64,000 bases of DNA, from the NCBI RefSeq assembly GCF_004379255.2, contig NC_056040.1:21402120-21466119 (forward strand). Direction: 5' to 3'. Source of the stretch: Salvia splendens. Its lineage: Eukaryota; Streptophyta; Magnoliopsida; Lamiales; Lamiaceae. A model generated the notes under the pieces. It saw only the letters and a list, made by a program, of their open reading frames with translations, searched no databases and was not told where the DNA came from. The translations under genes were made by a program, and so were the position numbers. Below, in pieces: positions 11,769 through 23,332 of the stretch. Every line of letters starts with the position of its first letter. The stretch's first letter is position 1.

Positions 11769-11999
11769 ACTCCCTTTGTTTCATGATCGTATTCCTTTTT
11801 TGATATGTTTCAATTGAGTCAGAGTCATTTCTTTTTTTTGGCAAAATACACCACACTTATTACTCTTATTTTATTATCTCTCTTATTTTACTCTTTTCTA
11901 CTTTATTCTAAGTCTCACTCCACTTAACTTTTTAAATATGTATTCCTTAATCTTCGTATCCAAAAGAAATGCTCCAACTCTAATGGAACGGAGGGAGTA
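11769..11999. mobile_element. Stowaway-like MITE in COQ2 intron
   Basis: The ends TACTCCCTTTGTTTCAT and ATGGAACGGAGGGAGTA are inverted repeats flanked by TA. No coding capacity. Confidence 0.75.
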
Positions 12000-14562
12000 C
12001 ATTATTGGCTGTATGTGTTCAAGATTTTTAACGAATCACCGGGTGTGCTTTAGTGTCTAATACTGTGGGTCAGGGATGGCACCAAGAGAGAACAAATCTT
12101 AATACTTTTAGCTATTTCATTATATCTTTAGCGATTGCATCGCATCATATGATTTGTCTTCATGTTTACTGTGCATCCTTCTTCTTTCTATTGATTGTAT
12201 TACTTCTGCTTTTGATAGTTTAACATGGTGTAGGTAGCAAGGACAAGGTCAAGGCCCATAGCAAGTGGTGTACTATCACCATTTCGAGGGCTTTGTTTTC
12301 TTGGTTTTCAATTGCTTTTAGGGTTGGAAATTCTTCTGCAACTGAACAATTATAGGTTTGTACTCATTCTTACGGAGTACCTTTTAATTGCTGCTGTTTA
12401 TTTCCTTGAATTGGCGTGCTGGCTTAAGAGCTTAGCATTAATGGATATACTGTAGTGCTGATCTCTTAGAAGCTCTTAGAAGATACAGAATATATGAAAA
12501 GAACACCTTAAGTATATAAGTTTTACCTAGTACTCAATCTCATCCACAGCTAGCATTTCTAGAGGGATTCAATCAACTTGCATACTATGTAACAGAAGCT
12601 CTGAATTGCTAATCTTTATTAAATAATTCTAGGAACCAGGATCGCAGAAAGTACAGTGATTATGATGTATTAACAATTAACATATAATGGACTATGTCGA
12701 GAAAATGTATCCAACTACTGGAATTTGTTGCATGTATGATTCAATAAGGAATATTTTGAGGGTATAAGGGAGCTCTTACACTTGTTAGATGTCATTCTTC
12801 TTTGGAAGTAGGAATGATTTCCAAATTCTGTATTATGTAGAAATTTGGAATATATGTTGAATGTTGATTAAGTGTGTATGTTGCTTGTTTATTGCTCGAC
12901 TCATAAAACATTTTGCAGCCGCGTTCTTGGAGCTTCATCTCTGCTGCTCGTCTTTTCATACCCTCTGATGAAGAGACTGACATATTGGGTATTGAATTAT
13001 GATCTCGATCCTTTTTCATCCTTGCATTCGTCTTTTTATCTTGAGAGGGGGCAAGGTGAGTGGAGGCACTGCACACCACACATATGCAGTCATGCACGCA
13101 TACACCAATGAACTTATGTCTGCTTCTGTACTTCGACAAGCTCTTTCATACAATTATCTAATATATCTTTCGATGTGTATCTATGTCGTGCAGCCTCAGG
13201 CCTATCTTGGATTTGACATTTAACTGGGGTGCTTTACTTGGTTGGGCTGCTGTTAGAGGAAGCCTTGATCTGTCTGTAGTGATCCCACTTTATGCTTCTG
13301 GTGTATTTTGGACCCTAGTTTATGATACGATTTATGCGCATCAGGTATTGGCTTATCTTCGATTCATGCAGTGTGGTTCTTGATATAAATTTCCTAACTG
13401 GATTTGTATGTCATTGTGATTTAGGAAATCTAATATCTTTAGGGCTTTTAAGAATTTGGTTCTTTCCTTTGGAGTTATATCTTATGGGTATCATTTAGCT
13501 CCCACAAAAAGTTTTGGGGAAAAGTTAGCCTGTTTTTTTTTTATTTTTATTTTGGCTTGCTCATATTTCCATGATTCCATCCTAAGTTCAAGTAGTATAT
13601 GATAAAACTTGTCACCATAAATAAGAATTGATACTTAGTGTCCTTCATTCTACATCCGCCATTAATAATTTCCATAATATCAGTTCTTCCATAACAATGA
13701 CTATTTTGTTGTTTTAATTTGAACATTTTGGTGCTGAATGTTAAACCTCTATATGAAACAAATAAGTGCTTGTGAATATTATGTATTTCCGTTTTTACAG
13801 AATATGTGGTTATAGTGCAAGTAAATAACAATTGTACATGCAGGACAAGGAAGACGATATGCGAGTGGGTGTGAAATCAACGGCATTGAGGTTTGGAGAT
13901 TCAACAAAAGTATGGATTTCTGGGTTTGGGGCAGCATGTATCAGTAGCCTTGCTCTTAGTGGACATAATGCAAATCTTGGTATGCCATGTTTATTCTTAT
14001 CTCTTCCAGTACATATTTGTGCTTCTCTGCTACTAATGGCTCTCCATATTTACATGTCTCTTCCTTCATCTCTTTGATTGTGATGGTTGGTATAGAATGG
14101 CCATATTACGTATTCTTAGCTGCTGGATCGACACAATTAGCTTGGCAGATATTCACAGTGGACCTTTCAAGCCGTGCTGATTGCTACAGAAAGTGCGTAC
14201 CGCAATTCATGATTTCCGTTGTTTATGTTTGTAAATGCGCATATTCTTATCTATTATCTTCTACATCTCTGAAACTATTGGACTTTGAATAGAAAATATA
14301 ATGGAAATTGATGCATGTATTCTCTGCAAATTTCAAACTAGTCAGATCTTTTTTTGGGTATGCTCTCTGAAGTGCTTGTAATGCTCTCTCTTTCTCTTGT
14401 GTTTTTTCTTATCATCAGATTTGTATCCAATAAATGGTTTGGAGCTATTATCTGCACTGGGATTCTTTTTGGAAGAGACTTATCATGATGGAATTAACAT
14501 CAGGTATTAAACACCAATACAACTATACATAATATTGAATGGGATAAGTTTCTTGTAAATAC

Positions 14563-14819
14563 TACTCCTTCCGTCCCCAGAGAGTATGAACAATGGATTC
14601 GGCACGGGTTTTAATAAATAAGGGGAAAAGTAAGTGAGAGAGAGAGAGAGGGTAGTGGAAATAATGGTAGTGGAGAATGGGGCCTACATTATTGGAACGG
14701 TATAAGTTGTTAATGGTAATAGTATAAGTCGTAAATAAAATGATGTGTAGGGGCAATGTGTTGTTTGAATTTTTCAAAATTAGAAAGTTCATACTTTTCA
14801 GGGACCGATTGAGGTAGTA
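14563..14819. mobile_element. Stowaway-like MITE
   Basis: The left end TACTCCTTCCGTCCCCAGAG with AGTATGAAC is mirrored by GTTCATACTTTTCAGGGACC at the right end. The intervening DNA has no coding capacity. It lies just past the COQ2 stop. Confidence 0.7.
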
Positions 14820-15165
14820 GTTGTATAGCTAGTAACTCCATCTACTATTTCTTTGTCTTTACATATAAATATTCCATAATAGATTTAGAAGCATTCTTGA
14901 GCACTTGTGTCGATGTTACAGTATCAGGGGTTGATATATTTCCTGTACATTCCTGGACAATGCCCTGCAGTTGCAAACGAGTGCTCAACCGCGCTCTCCA
15001 TACCCATTTTACCATAAACCGAAGGCGTAACACAGTTCAGAATAGAAGATCCCGAATGCCGTTCAAAAGTTAGCATTGGCTTACGTATTGGACATTGGTG
15101 ACGGCCGTTTTAAGGGCACCTGAGGTTGCTCTCATTGTTTGCTTTTCAGCAGCTTCAACCGCGTC
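14820..15165 (-). other. Unidentified coding-like remnant
   Basis: The minus strand gives two short unrelated-frame peptides that look protein-like: EAAEKQTMRATSGALKTAVT (near 15090-15160) and TSTQVLKNASKSIMEYL (near 14875-14920). I cannot assign them to a family, and no start, stop or splice structure joins them. They may be remains of a gene or chance. Confidence 0.2.
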
Positions 15166-15316
15166 TATTACTTCTTCTGTCCATGAATAAAAGACGTAAC
15201 ATTGCTATATAAAAATGGGACACATTCTATTAATGGCATGTACCCATTTTGTTTATAAGGTCAAATCAGTGTCAAATAAAGACAGTGGTTTTTATTGACG
15301 GATGAAGGGAGTATTT
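15166..15316. mobile_element. Short Stowaway-like MITE
   Basis: TTACTTCTTCTGTCCATGAA at the left is mirrored by TTGACGGATGAAGGGAGTAT at the right. No genes inside. Confidence 0.55.
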
Positions 15317-16797
15317 AATTTGTATGTGGACTCGCAACATAATCGTAATTTCTGCATTGTTGCACTTGAAGAACAATGTGGCTGATGCCTCCGCTTATAA
15401 TTGCCTTTGCCAAGAAAGTGTTATAACTATCCACCTCCGGCGCAAACTCCTACAAATCGATATCACCATTTCTCTTCCTCAGAGTCGCTGTGGACGGGCA
15501 ATTCTCGGTCGGTCATAATGGAGTAATATTTATTACGTAGTATAAAAAAATAAACACGATATTTCCTTATTAATTACCTATAAATATATACGAATAATAC
15601 CCAAGTTGAATTTGGTTTCTAATTTATTTTATTTTATTTTACTATTTTTGCCTTAATAATATATGAAGTTTAAGTTTTATAGAATTTGTTGTGAACTTTC
15701 TTTATTTGTTTATATATTTTGTAGAAGGAGTAGTATTATTTTTCTTGAGTTTAATCTTGATTGGACGAAGAAGACATGTCAGTGCACCAAAAACTAAACA
15801 ATTCTATTATCACAAGTCAAAATTGGAGTGTAAAATCGACTCTCTGATGGTTGACTTTCTATCTTAAAGCGCATGCAACTAACGGAGTTAAATACTCTCT
15901 TCTACCTATAAAACATGTCACATTTAGCTAATGACACTTAAATAATAATTTTAAGAGATGTTATTTTGTGCGTTAAATAAATAGATAAAATATATTTTTA
16001 TATATTGATGTGAGAGAAACTTTTATGCAAGAAAAATGTCCTACTCCTTTTTTTATGGGATAAAATAAAAAGAAAAGTGTGACATCTTCTCCGAGACAGA
16101 GGAAATATTTAGTTAGCATCATATCATATGTAGATCTGATACCCATGGTTAGTTTATTACTTTTATCTAGATTGCATGTTAGGGATGACACAGATTTTAA
16201 TGTGTAATTAGTAAAGTAGGAGAGAATGAGAAAAAATAGTAGAAATATTGTAGTAGATGGTGAAACCCATAAATAATAAAGTAAAAGAGAATGAGAAAAA
16301 GTTTTCATAAATGGATATGAACTATTTCTATGAAACAAGTGAAAAAAGAAATTCATTCTATTTCTATGGGAATCTATTTCTATGGGACGGAGATAGTATA
16401 AAAATTATAATTGGAATAGATAGACGAAGGTCATTGATTGATGCAGGTGGAACCTTTTGAATTATAAAAGCAAGTGGTGATGAACATTTTAAGAAAGTTA
16501 GTGAATGTTAGGTTGCAAATGTGCAAATTGTATGTGGAAATTCGCTTCTATTATTTTTTTGGGTTACAAAGTCGCTTCTAATTTGACAAAGTGAGTGGCG
16601 TTGATCTGTGCCACAATTCCGTCATCCGCCCGACTTTAGCTGTGGGTGAGGCATGATTTCTAGCCGCTGCCTTTCTTTCTACACGATTTTACAGTTTTCC
16701 AATTTTTATTACAGTAGTATTTTTATGATTATCGGATTTTATGTGACCTCACCTATGTAATGTTGTCCCTTCGGACTTCTTTCAACTTGATTTTACA
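15317..16797. other. Intergenic, AT-rich, with one diverged MITE
   Basis: Inverted ends TACTCTCTTCTACCTATAAA (about 15892) and TATGGGACGGAGATAGTA (about 16398) outline an old MITE of roughly 500 bp. The rest shows no gene I can support. Confidence 0.4.
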
Positions 16798-17330
16798 TGT
16801 TTCTTTTGAAAACGTGACAAATTTGAAGAGCTTTAACCCTTTTATTTTCTAAGTTTTTTGGCTTTTCACTTTTAGAGTAACCTCTAAAATGTTTATGAGG
16901 TCCCTTAATGCCAAGACCTTTCATATGGTCACTCATATCCTATAAATAGGTGTGGATTTGAGAGATGGAAAACACACCAACAAATCATTCTCTCCTCTCT
17001 CTAGCTCTCAACCATTCTAGTCCGCACTTAGGAGCATTGCATTGCTCAGTTCTCGCATCCAATTCAAGTTCGCCGGAGCTTACGGGTTTGAGGTGCTTCA
17101 ACTCGGTAGGAGGAAAGTCGTTTCATCTTTGGGGATGTTGCGCCAATCTGTGAGCACTAGTCAGGGCGTATCTCGTCTTGCGGAGAGAGGGATACATCGA
17201 CTCGACTTGAAGAAGACTATAGTTTGCATCTTGTTCTTTTTATTGTACTTACTTTGTTTTATTTACCTTCTAGTTTGTTGTTCTTTTGTAATAGCAAGAG
17301 TTTGCCCATGTAAAGGCTGCAATATTTCCA

Positions 17331-20300
17331 ATAATCGCAAGACGAGATATTGTACTCTTGCTAAAATCATGTCGATGCGCTATGGAGTGGTTAATTCGTT
17401 GAGATCTATTCTCTTGAGAATGGTGTTTATCGTTTGTCATCTGACAAGCAAGACCAATTTAGATTTGGTAGTAGTAATTGGGATGCATGGGTTGATGAAT
17501 ATATCAATGCACATTTGGTTCAATATAATTGTGTACTTATTGTTGGAAACAATACTGAGCAAATTATTTGAACGTGTTGTTATAAACAACAAAGATCACG
17601 AGGTGATCGCAATGGTCTCCTACGTGGACCATGGTAATAATCCAAATGAATGGTTTGTTGATACGGGTGCCACATGTCATGTGTGCTCCGAGAGAAGCGT
17701 TTTTTCTACTTACAAATCTGTTGGAGGTAGAAAAATATGCATGGGAAACCAAGCCTCTTCTGAGGTGGTTGGTGTGGGTAATGTGTTCCTAAAATTAGGA
17801 TCTGGAAAGACCGTTACCCTTAAGGACGTGTTGCATGTCCCCAACATCCGAAATAATTTGGTGTCAGGCTCACTTCTAGTAAATCATGGATTTTCACTAG
17901 AATTTGAGTGTGAAAAGGTTATATTGACCAAGTATGAAAAGTTCATAGGTGAAGGTCACCTAGTGAATGGGCTTTTTGAGCTGAATGTTACGGTCATTCA
18001 CCGTGGAAAAGGAATAAGCAATAAGGAAGATGACACATCCTCTTATTTGCTTGAAAACTCTATTTTATGGCATAATAGATTGGGACATGTAAATCTAAAT
18101 GCTATAAAAAGATTTGTGAATCTTGATTTACTAAAAGTTCACGAGTTTAACTCACAAAAGAAATGTGAAGTCCGTGTTGAAGCAAAAATGACCAAGCTAC
18201 CGTTTCGCTCTGTAGAACGGAGCACAAAACCTCTCGAATTAATTCATACAGACGTATGTGATTTAAAATTTGTGCAAACTAGAGGTGGTAAAAAGTACTT
18301 CATCACATTTATAGATGATTGCACAAGATATTGTTCCTTTACTTATTAAGAAGTAAAGATGAGGCAATTGAAGCATTTAAAGACTTCAAAAATGAAGCCG
18401 AAAATCAACTTAATTGTCGAATTAAGTGTGTTCGAAGTGATAGAGGTGGTGAATATGTAGCCCTGTTTGCAGAATTATTTCATGCAAGTGGTATAATTCA
18501 CCAAACAACGACTCCATATTCTCCCCAGTCAAATGGAGTTGCTGAACGAAAAAATCGAACACTTAAAGAGATGATGAATGCTCTGTTGATTAATTCTGGT
18601 TTATCCCAGAACATGTGGGGGGAGGCTGTGTTAACAGCGAATCATATCCTGAACAAAATTCCCCTCAAAAATAGGGATGTGACTCCTTAAGAATTGTGGA
18701 AGAGAAAGAAATCTTCATATACATACCTCAAAGTGTGGGGGTGTTTAGCAAAGGTACAAGTGCAGCCTCCCAAACAAGTTGCAATTGGCCCTAAAACAGT
18801 CGATTGTATCTTTGTTGGATATGCATTGAACAGTAGCGCATGTCGCTTTTTAGTTCATAAGTCAGCTATACCTGATGTAGCTGAAGGAACAATAATTGAA
18901 TCTAGGAATGCTATATTATTTGAGAATGTGTTTCCTTGCAAGAAGCAAGATGATCGTTTTAGTGATAGAATGGTGGATGAAGCCACTAGTTTTAATTCCC
19001 CAAAAGAAACGAGGTCAAGTCCTGAGAATGAAGAACCAAGACGTGGTAAAAGAGTTAGAGTTGCTAAGACTTTTGGTCCAGACTTCATAACTTTCATGTT
19101 GGATGGTGAACCAAAGTCATTGGCGGAAGCTTTGTCTGGCCCAGACGCAGCGTGGTGGCAAGAAGCTATCAACAGTGAAATTGAATCCATAATGAGAAAT
19201 AACACTTGGGTGTTAGTAGACTTGCCTGAAGGCTGTAAGGCTTTAGGGTGCAAGTGGATTCTGAAAATGAAATATAAGCCCGATGGTACTATAGATAGGT
19301 ACAAAGCTCGCCTAGTTGTCCAAGGCTTTAAGCAGAAAGAAGGGCATGACTTTTTTTATACCTATTCACCTGTTACAAGAATCACTTCCATTCGGGTGCT
19401 TCTTGCGATTGCTGCTTTGCACAATCTTGAGATTCACCAAATGGATGTGAAAACTGCGTTTCTGAATGGTGATCTGGAAGAAGAAATATATATGGAACAA
19501 CCCGAAGGGTTTGTTGTGCCTGGGCAAGAGCATAAAGTATGCAAACTGGTAAAGTCATTATATGGGTTGAAGCAAGCACCATTACAATGGCATTTAAAAT
19601 TTGACAACGTGATGTTGGCAAATGGATTCACTATCAATGAGTGCGATAAGTGTGTTTACATTAAGAACACAGATAACGGTTTTGTTATTGTGTGTCTTTA
19701 TGTAGAATCACTTCCATTCGGGTGCTTCTTGCGATTGCTGCTTTGCACAATCTTGAGATTCACCAAATGGATGTGAAAACTGCGTTTCTGAATGGTGATC
19801 TGGAAGAAGAAATATATATGGAACAACCCGAAGGGTTTGTTGTGCCTGGGCAAGAGCGTAAAGTATGCAAACTAGTAAAGTCATTATATGGGTTTAAAAT
19901 TTGACAACGTGATGTTGGCAAATGGATTCACTATCAATGAGTGCGATAAGTGTGTTTACATTAAGAACACAGATAACGGGTTTGTTATTGTGTGTCTGTA
20001 TGTTGATGATATGTTGATAATGGGCAGCAATAGTGTCATTATTAACGAGACAAAAAACATGTTGAAAAGAAATTTCGATATGAAAGATATGGGTCTAGCT
20101 GATGTGATTCTCGGAATCAAAATATTGAGGATTAATGAGGGAATTGCCTTAACGCAATCTCATTATGTTGAGAAAATGCTTAAGAAATTCAACTCGTTTT
20201 ATTGTAAGCCAGCAAAGACTCCTTTGGAGCTCAGTGTCCATCTGAGCAAGAATATGGGTGATTATGTTGCTCAAGAAGAGTATGCAAAGGTCATTGGAAG

Positions 20301-20948
20301 TTTGATGTTTATCACAAACTGTACTCGACCTGATCTTGCTTGTCCTGTAAACAAGTTGAGCCGATTTACGAGCAATCCTAGCAAGGAACATTGGAAAGCT
20401 CTGTGTAGAGTTTTGAGATACTTGAAGTATACTATTAACTTTGGGCCGCATTACACAAGATATCCCCAAGTACTTGAAGGGTACTGTGATGCAAATTGGA
20501 TCTCTGATTCAAAAGACTCATTTTCGACAGTGGGTATGTGTTCACTGTGGGGGGCGGTGCTGTCTCGTGGAAATCAACGAAACAGACGTGTATTGCTCAT
20601 TCCACCATGGAATCTGAGTTTATCGCATTGGATAAAGCAGGGGAAGAAGCCGAGTGGCTCAGAAATTTCCTAGAATGAATTTCATGTTGGAAGAAGCCAG
20701 TGCCCGCAGTATTGATACACTGTGATAGCAAAGCAGCTATAGGTAGAGCACAAAGTGGCTTTTATAATGGTAAGTCTCGACATATTCGTCGGCGACATAA
20801 TACGGTAAGGCAGTTGATCACAAGTGGCATTATCTCAGTTGACTATGTAAAGTCAGTGGATAACTTAGCGGATCTGTTAACAAAAGGTTTAAACCGTGAT
20901 CAAATGCATAAATTGCTAAAAGGAATGGGACTGAAAACCACATCTTAA
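17331..20948 (+). pseudogene. Copia pol remains: protease, integrase, RT, RNase H
   Basis: In order: protease ([12 protein letters not shown]), gag-pre-integrase ([17 protein letters not shown]), integrase ([16 protein letters not shown], then SDRGGEY and PQSNGVAERKNRTL), reverse transcriptase ([46 protein letters not shown]) and RNase H (GYCDANW; DSKAAIGRAQ; ADLLTKGL). Breaks: a frameshift in integrase near 18335, an in-frame TAA at 18688-18690, a 326-bp tandem duplication within RT from 19378, a frameshift near 20545 and a stop near 20671. It cannot encode an active polyprotein. Confidence 0.85.
19378..20003 (+). repeat. Tandem duplication of a 326-bp RT segment, second copy shortened
   Basis: 19378-19703 (from AGAATCACTTCCATTCGG to GTGTGTCTTTATGT) is repeated at 19704-20003. 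The second copy lacks 26 bp (the codons around KQAPLQWH), which explains its 300-bp length and shifts the frame. Apart from that gap the copies differ at only a few bases. Confidence 0.9.
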
Positions 20949-22030
20949 AAGATGAGTATAGTGGTAACCCAACCATACGATTGGAGATCCCATGGGATTG
21001 GTTCAATGGGAAAACGAAGCTATACAAATCTAGCTGTAACACTCACAAGATTTTAATCTTCGCCCATTCTTTAGAAAGCATTGAGTGTTGTAACCTGCAC
21101 GTGGTAAGAGGTTAAGTCTTTTGACTTTTAATGATTCTTGAAATCTCAAGGAGATGCAGTATGGCATGATACTCATGAAAGAATCACCTATGTAAGTGAG
21201 AAGTGAGGCCACTTCGTGTGTGTGTCACTTATGAATTCCTAAGAGGTGTTCCATGGCCGAAACGGACACAAACGTGAGAACTGATGGAGTTGAGACAATA
21301 TTGTGTTGAAGCTATTGACTAGGCATACACCAAGGAAGAATAGTTCAAGGCATCGCGTCCACTAGCCCGCCGGTATGTCCGTAAATCACAAGTTACCTCT
21401 CCAAATACAGTATCGTTTCTCGAGAACTGAGCAAAGAGTCTGCATATATGCATTTGTGTCTGGTGTTGGTTTGAGCTTGCAGCGCTCTAATCAATGTGGG
21501 GGATTGTTAAAAACGTGAGAAATTTGAAGAGCTTTAAGCTTTTCATTTTCTAAGTCTTTTGGCTTTTCACTTCTAGGGTAGCCTCCAAAATGTTTATGAG
21601 GTTCCTTAATGCCAAGACATCTCATATGGCCACTCCTATCCTATAAATAGGTGTGGATTTGAGAGATGGAAAACACACCAACAAATCGTTCTCTCCTCTC
21701 TCTAGCTCTCAAGCATTCTAGTTCGCACTTAGGAGCATTGCATTGCTCGGTTCTCGCCTCCAATTCAAGTTCATCGGAGCCTACGAGTTTGAGGTGCTTC
21801 AACTCGGTAGGAGGAAAGTCGTTTCATCTTTGGGGACGTTGCGCCAATCCGTGAGCACTAGCCGGGGCGTAACTCGTCTTGCGGAGAGAGGGATACCTCA
21901 ACTCGACTTGAAGAAGACTATAGTTTGCATCTTGTTCTTTTTATTGTACTTACTTCGTTTTATTTACCTTCTAGTTTGTTGTTCTTTTGTAATAGCAAGA
22001 GTTTGCCCGTGTAAAGACTGCAATATTTCA

Positions 22031-22686
22031 ACATCTTTTTATTATTTTTTTATGATTATCGTATATTAGGCAAAATACATTGATGTGTATATGTTTGCTA
22101 CTTTTCACGATGATAACATATTTGTAACATAATAAATTAATTTTCTTTCAAAAGTAATGTTTCCCACCAATTGTGGTATTGAAAACAAAGACTTATTTAT
22201 CGATAGTGTTAGTTGGTAAAAGAAAAGAAGCCAAAGCAAAAGCGCACACAATTTTCAATTTGTAATTAAGGAATATAAGTCCACCACTTTATGTCTCTAG
22301 GAAACTTGTGTAGCATTTATCATAATAAATACTAAACCAGATAAACGTCAAAGTTGACGAAAAAAGATAATTAGAAGTAAAATGGATAGGGATTGAGAAA
22401 AAAACAAGAAATAAATTAAATGCAACACCTTTAAAAATTAAAACACACGCATAAAAGATAAAACTATGGGTTTCCAAGTTGACTAGTGTTATTCACAATC
22501 AATTGAATTATGTTTTTTGCCCACTTGAGGTTGTACACTTGTGCCATGAAACAAAAAAGTGCTTTTTTTAAGTTGACTTGCCGGTTATATAATAATACAC
22601 ACAAATTAGTCGACCAAACACAGCTGATAAATTTTGCTATATATCTGTTGTCCTATTGATTTCATTTCATTAGAAGAAGTAGATAG
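22031..22686. other. Upstream region of the RING gene
   Basis: AT-rich, no gene seen. A possible TATA box (TTATATAATA, about 22577) lies some 110 bp before the RING start codon. Confidence 0.35.
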
Positions 22687-23016
22687 ATGTTGGCCACCCA
22701 AATCTCGATGTTCGACCTAGACGCTGCGTTGACGATGGCTGTTGACGCAACCGATAGCCACGAAGAACGGGAGGAGGAAAGTGAGGAATCCAAGGCCTGG
22801 CGGCTGCTTGAGCAAGTACCAACGGTGGAATGTGGCGGCGACAGCTCCTGCGCAGTTTGCTCGGAGGGGCTCTGCTTTGGCGGGGCAGCGAAGCGGATCC
22901 CATGCGGCCATGTTTTCCATCAAGACTGCATTTTGCGATGGCTCACCCTTATCTATTCCTGTCCCTTGTGCCGCCAAAACTGTCCGCCGCCGCCGGGGAC
23001 TACCTCTTCTCATTGA
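22687..23016 (+). CDS. Small RING-H2 zinc-finger protein, probable E3 ubiquitin ligase
   Basis: An intronless 109-residue frame. The start MLATQISMFDLDAALTMAVD leads to an acidic stretch (EEREEESEESKAW) and a RING-H2 finger in the C-terminal half. The ligands are CAVC, then C and H in IPCGHVFHQDC, and CPLC with Trp in ILRWLTL, giving the order C-C-C-H-H-C-C-C. Such proteins pair an E2 enzyme with a substrate for ubiquitin transfer. No membrane segment or signal peptide is visible, so it is probably soluble. The short length matches the small plant RING-H2 genes (BRH1/RHA type), but which substrate it serves cannot be told. It stands alone between two copia elements and shows no break, so it may be a live host gene. 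Confidence 0.75.
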   Translation: MLATQISMFDLDAALTMAVDATDSHEEREEESEESKAWRLLEQVPTVECGGDSSCAVCSEGLCFGGAAKRIPCGHVFHQDCILRWLTLIYSCPLCRQNCPPPPGTTSSH

Positions 23017-23332
23017 CTTCCGGCCTCATCTCACTTGGTTTTAAACTTTTAGTATCTCTTCAATTTTGCTTTTCAAAGTGTCTAACAATGGATGGATCAT
23101 GCATGTGTTAGAGTTCTTTTTTTTGGAAGCATTTCTTGGTTAATATGTTGGAGATTGAGACCCATACAACTATATATAGCTCTTACTACATCATATATAT
23201 CTTACCTATTTATTTCTTAATTTGGTTGTATTGGTGTAAAAGATCGATGGAGTACTACTTTTTGTTGATAGTTTACCTTTTAAATTTCAAATTTCTTCCA
23301 ACTTTTATTGCACATTGTATAGTGGTGTAAAC

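Larger units (their letters stand above)
8909..14488 (+). pseudogene. COQ2: COQ2-type 4-hydroxybenzoate polyprenyltransferase, disrupted
   Basis: COQ2 joins a polyprenyl chain to 4-hydroxybenzoate in mitochondrial ubiquinone synthesis. Exons: 8909 to about 9350 (basic, Ser/Thr-rich presequence, then WIDVYLPEKVRP and YAQLARLDKPIGTWLLAWP), 9641-9684 continued at 11655-11746 ([20 protein letters not shown], the prenyl-diphosphate motif N.D..D), 12234-12355, 12919-12988, 13194-13344 ([16 protein letters not shown]), 13844-13979 (DKEDDMRVGVKSTALRFGDS, the second Asp-rich motif), 14096-14192 and 14419-14488 (stop TGA). The later junctions are clean AG/GT sites in phase. Lesions: in-frame TAA at 9182-9184, an extra C near 9253, an altered first-exon end, a Harbinger element inside exon 2, and an extra T near 13213 that shifts the frame. 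Several independent breaks make this a pseudogene. Confidence 0.88.
16798..22030 (+). mobile_element. Ty1/copia retrotransposon, internally deleted and rearranged
   Basis: The 5' LTR is 16798-17330 and the 3' LTR 21505-22030. They share the block GAAGAGCTTTAA to TTTGCCC.TGTAAAG and a TATA box (CCTATAAATAGGTGTGG). The 3' LTR is preceded by the purine-rich tract TGTGGGGGAT. The internal region lacks nearly all of gag and starts just before the protease. I find no matching 5-bp target duplication (TTACA versus ACATC), which fits an old or rearranged copy. Transcription would run on the plus strand. Confidence 0.85.

Noticed and set aside
11340..11856. Overlapping Arg/Pro-rich frames on both strands
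   Set aside because: They arise from the GC-rich subterminal repeats of the Harbinger element and cross its border into COQ2.
15320..15530. GC-richer island resembling a gene start on the minus strand
   Set aside because: Stops in every frame within about 60 codons and no recognisable family; could be a relic but cannot be supported.
16965..17153. Short frame repeated at 21666-21854 (MENTPTN...)
   Set aside because: It lies in both LTRs of the copia element, in the leader after the TATA box, so it is LTR sequence rather than a duplicated gene.
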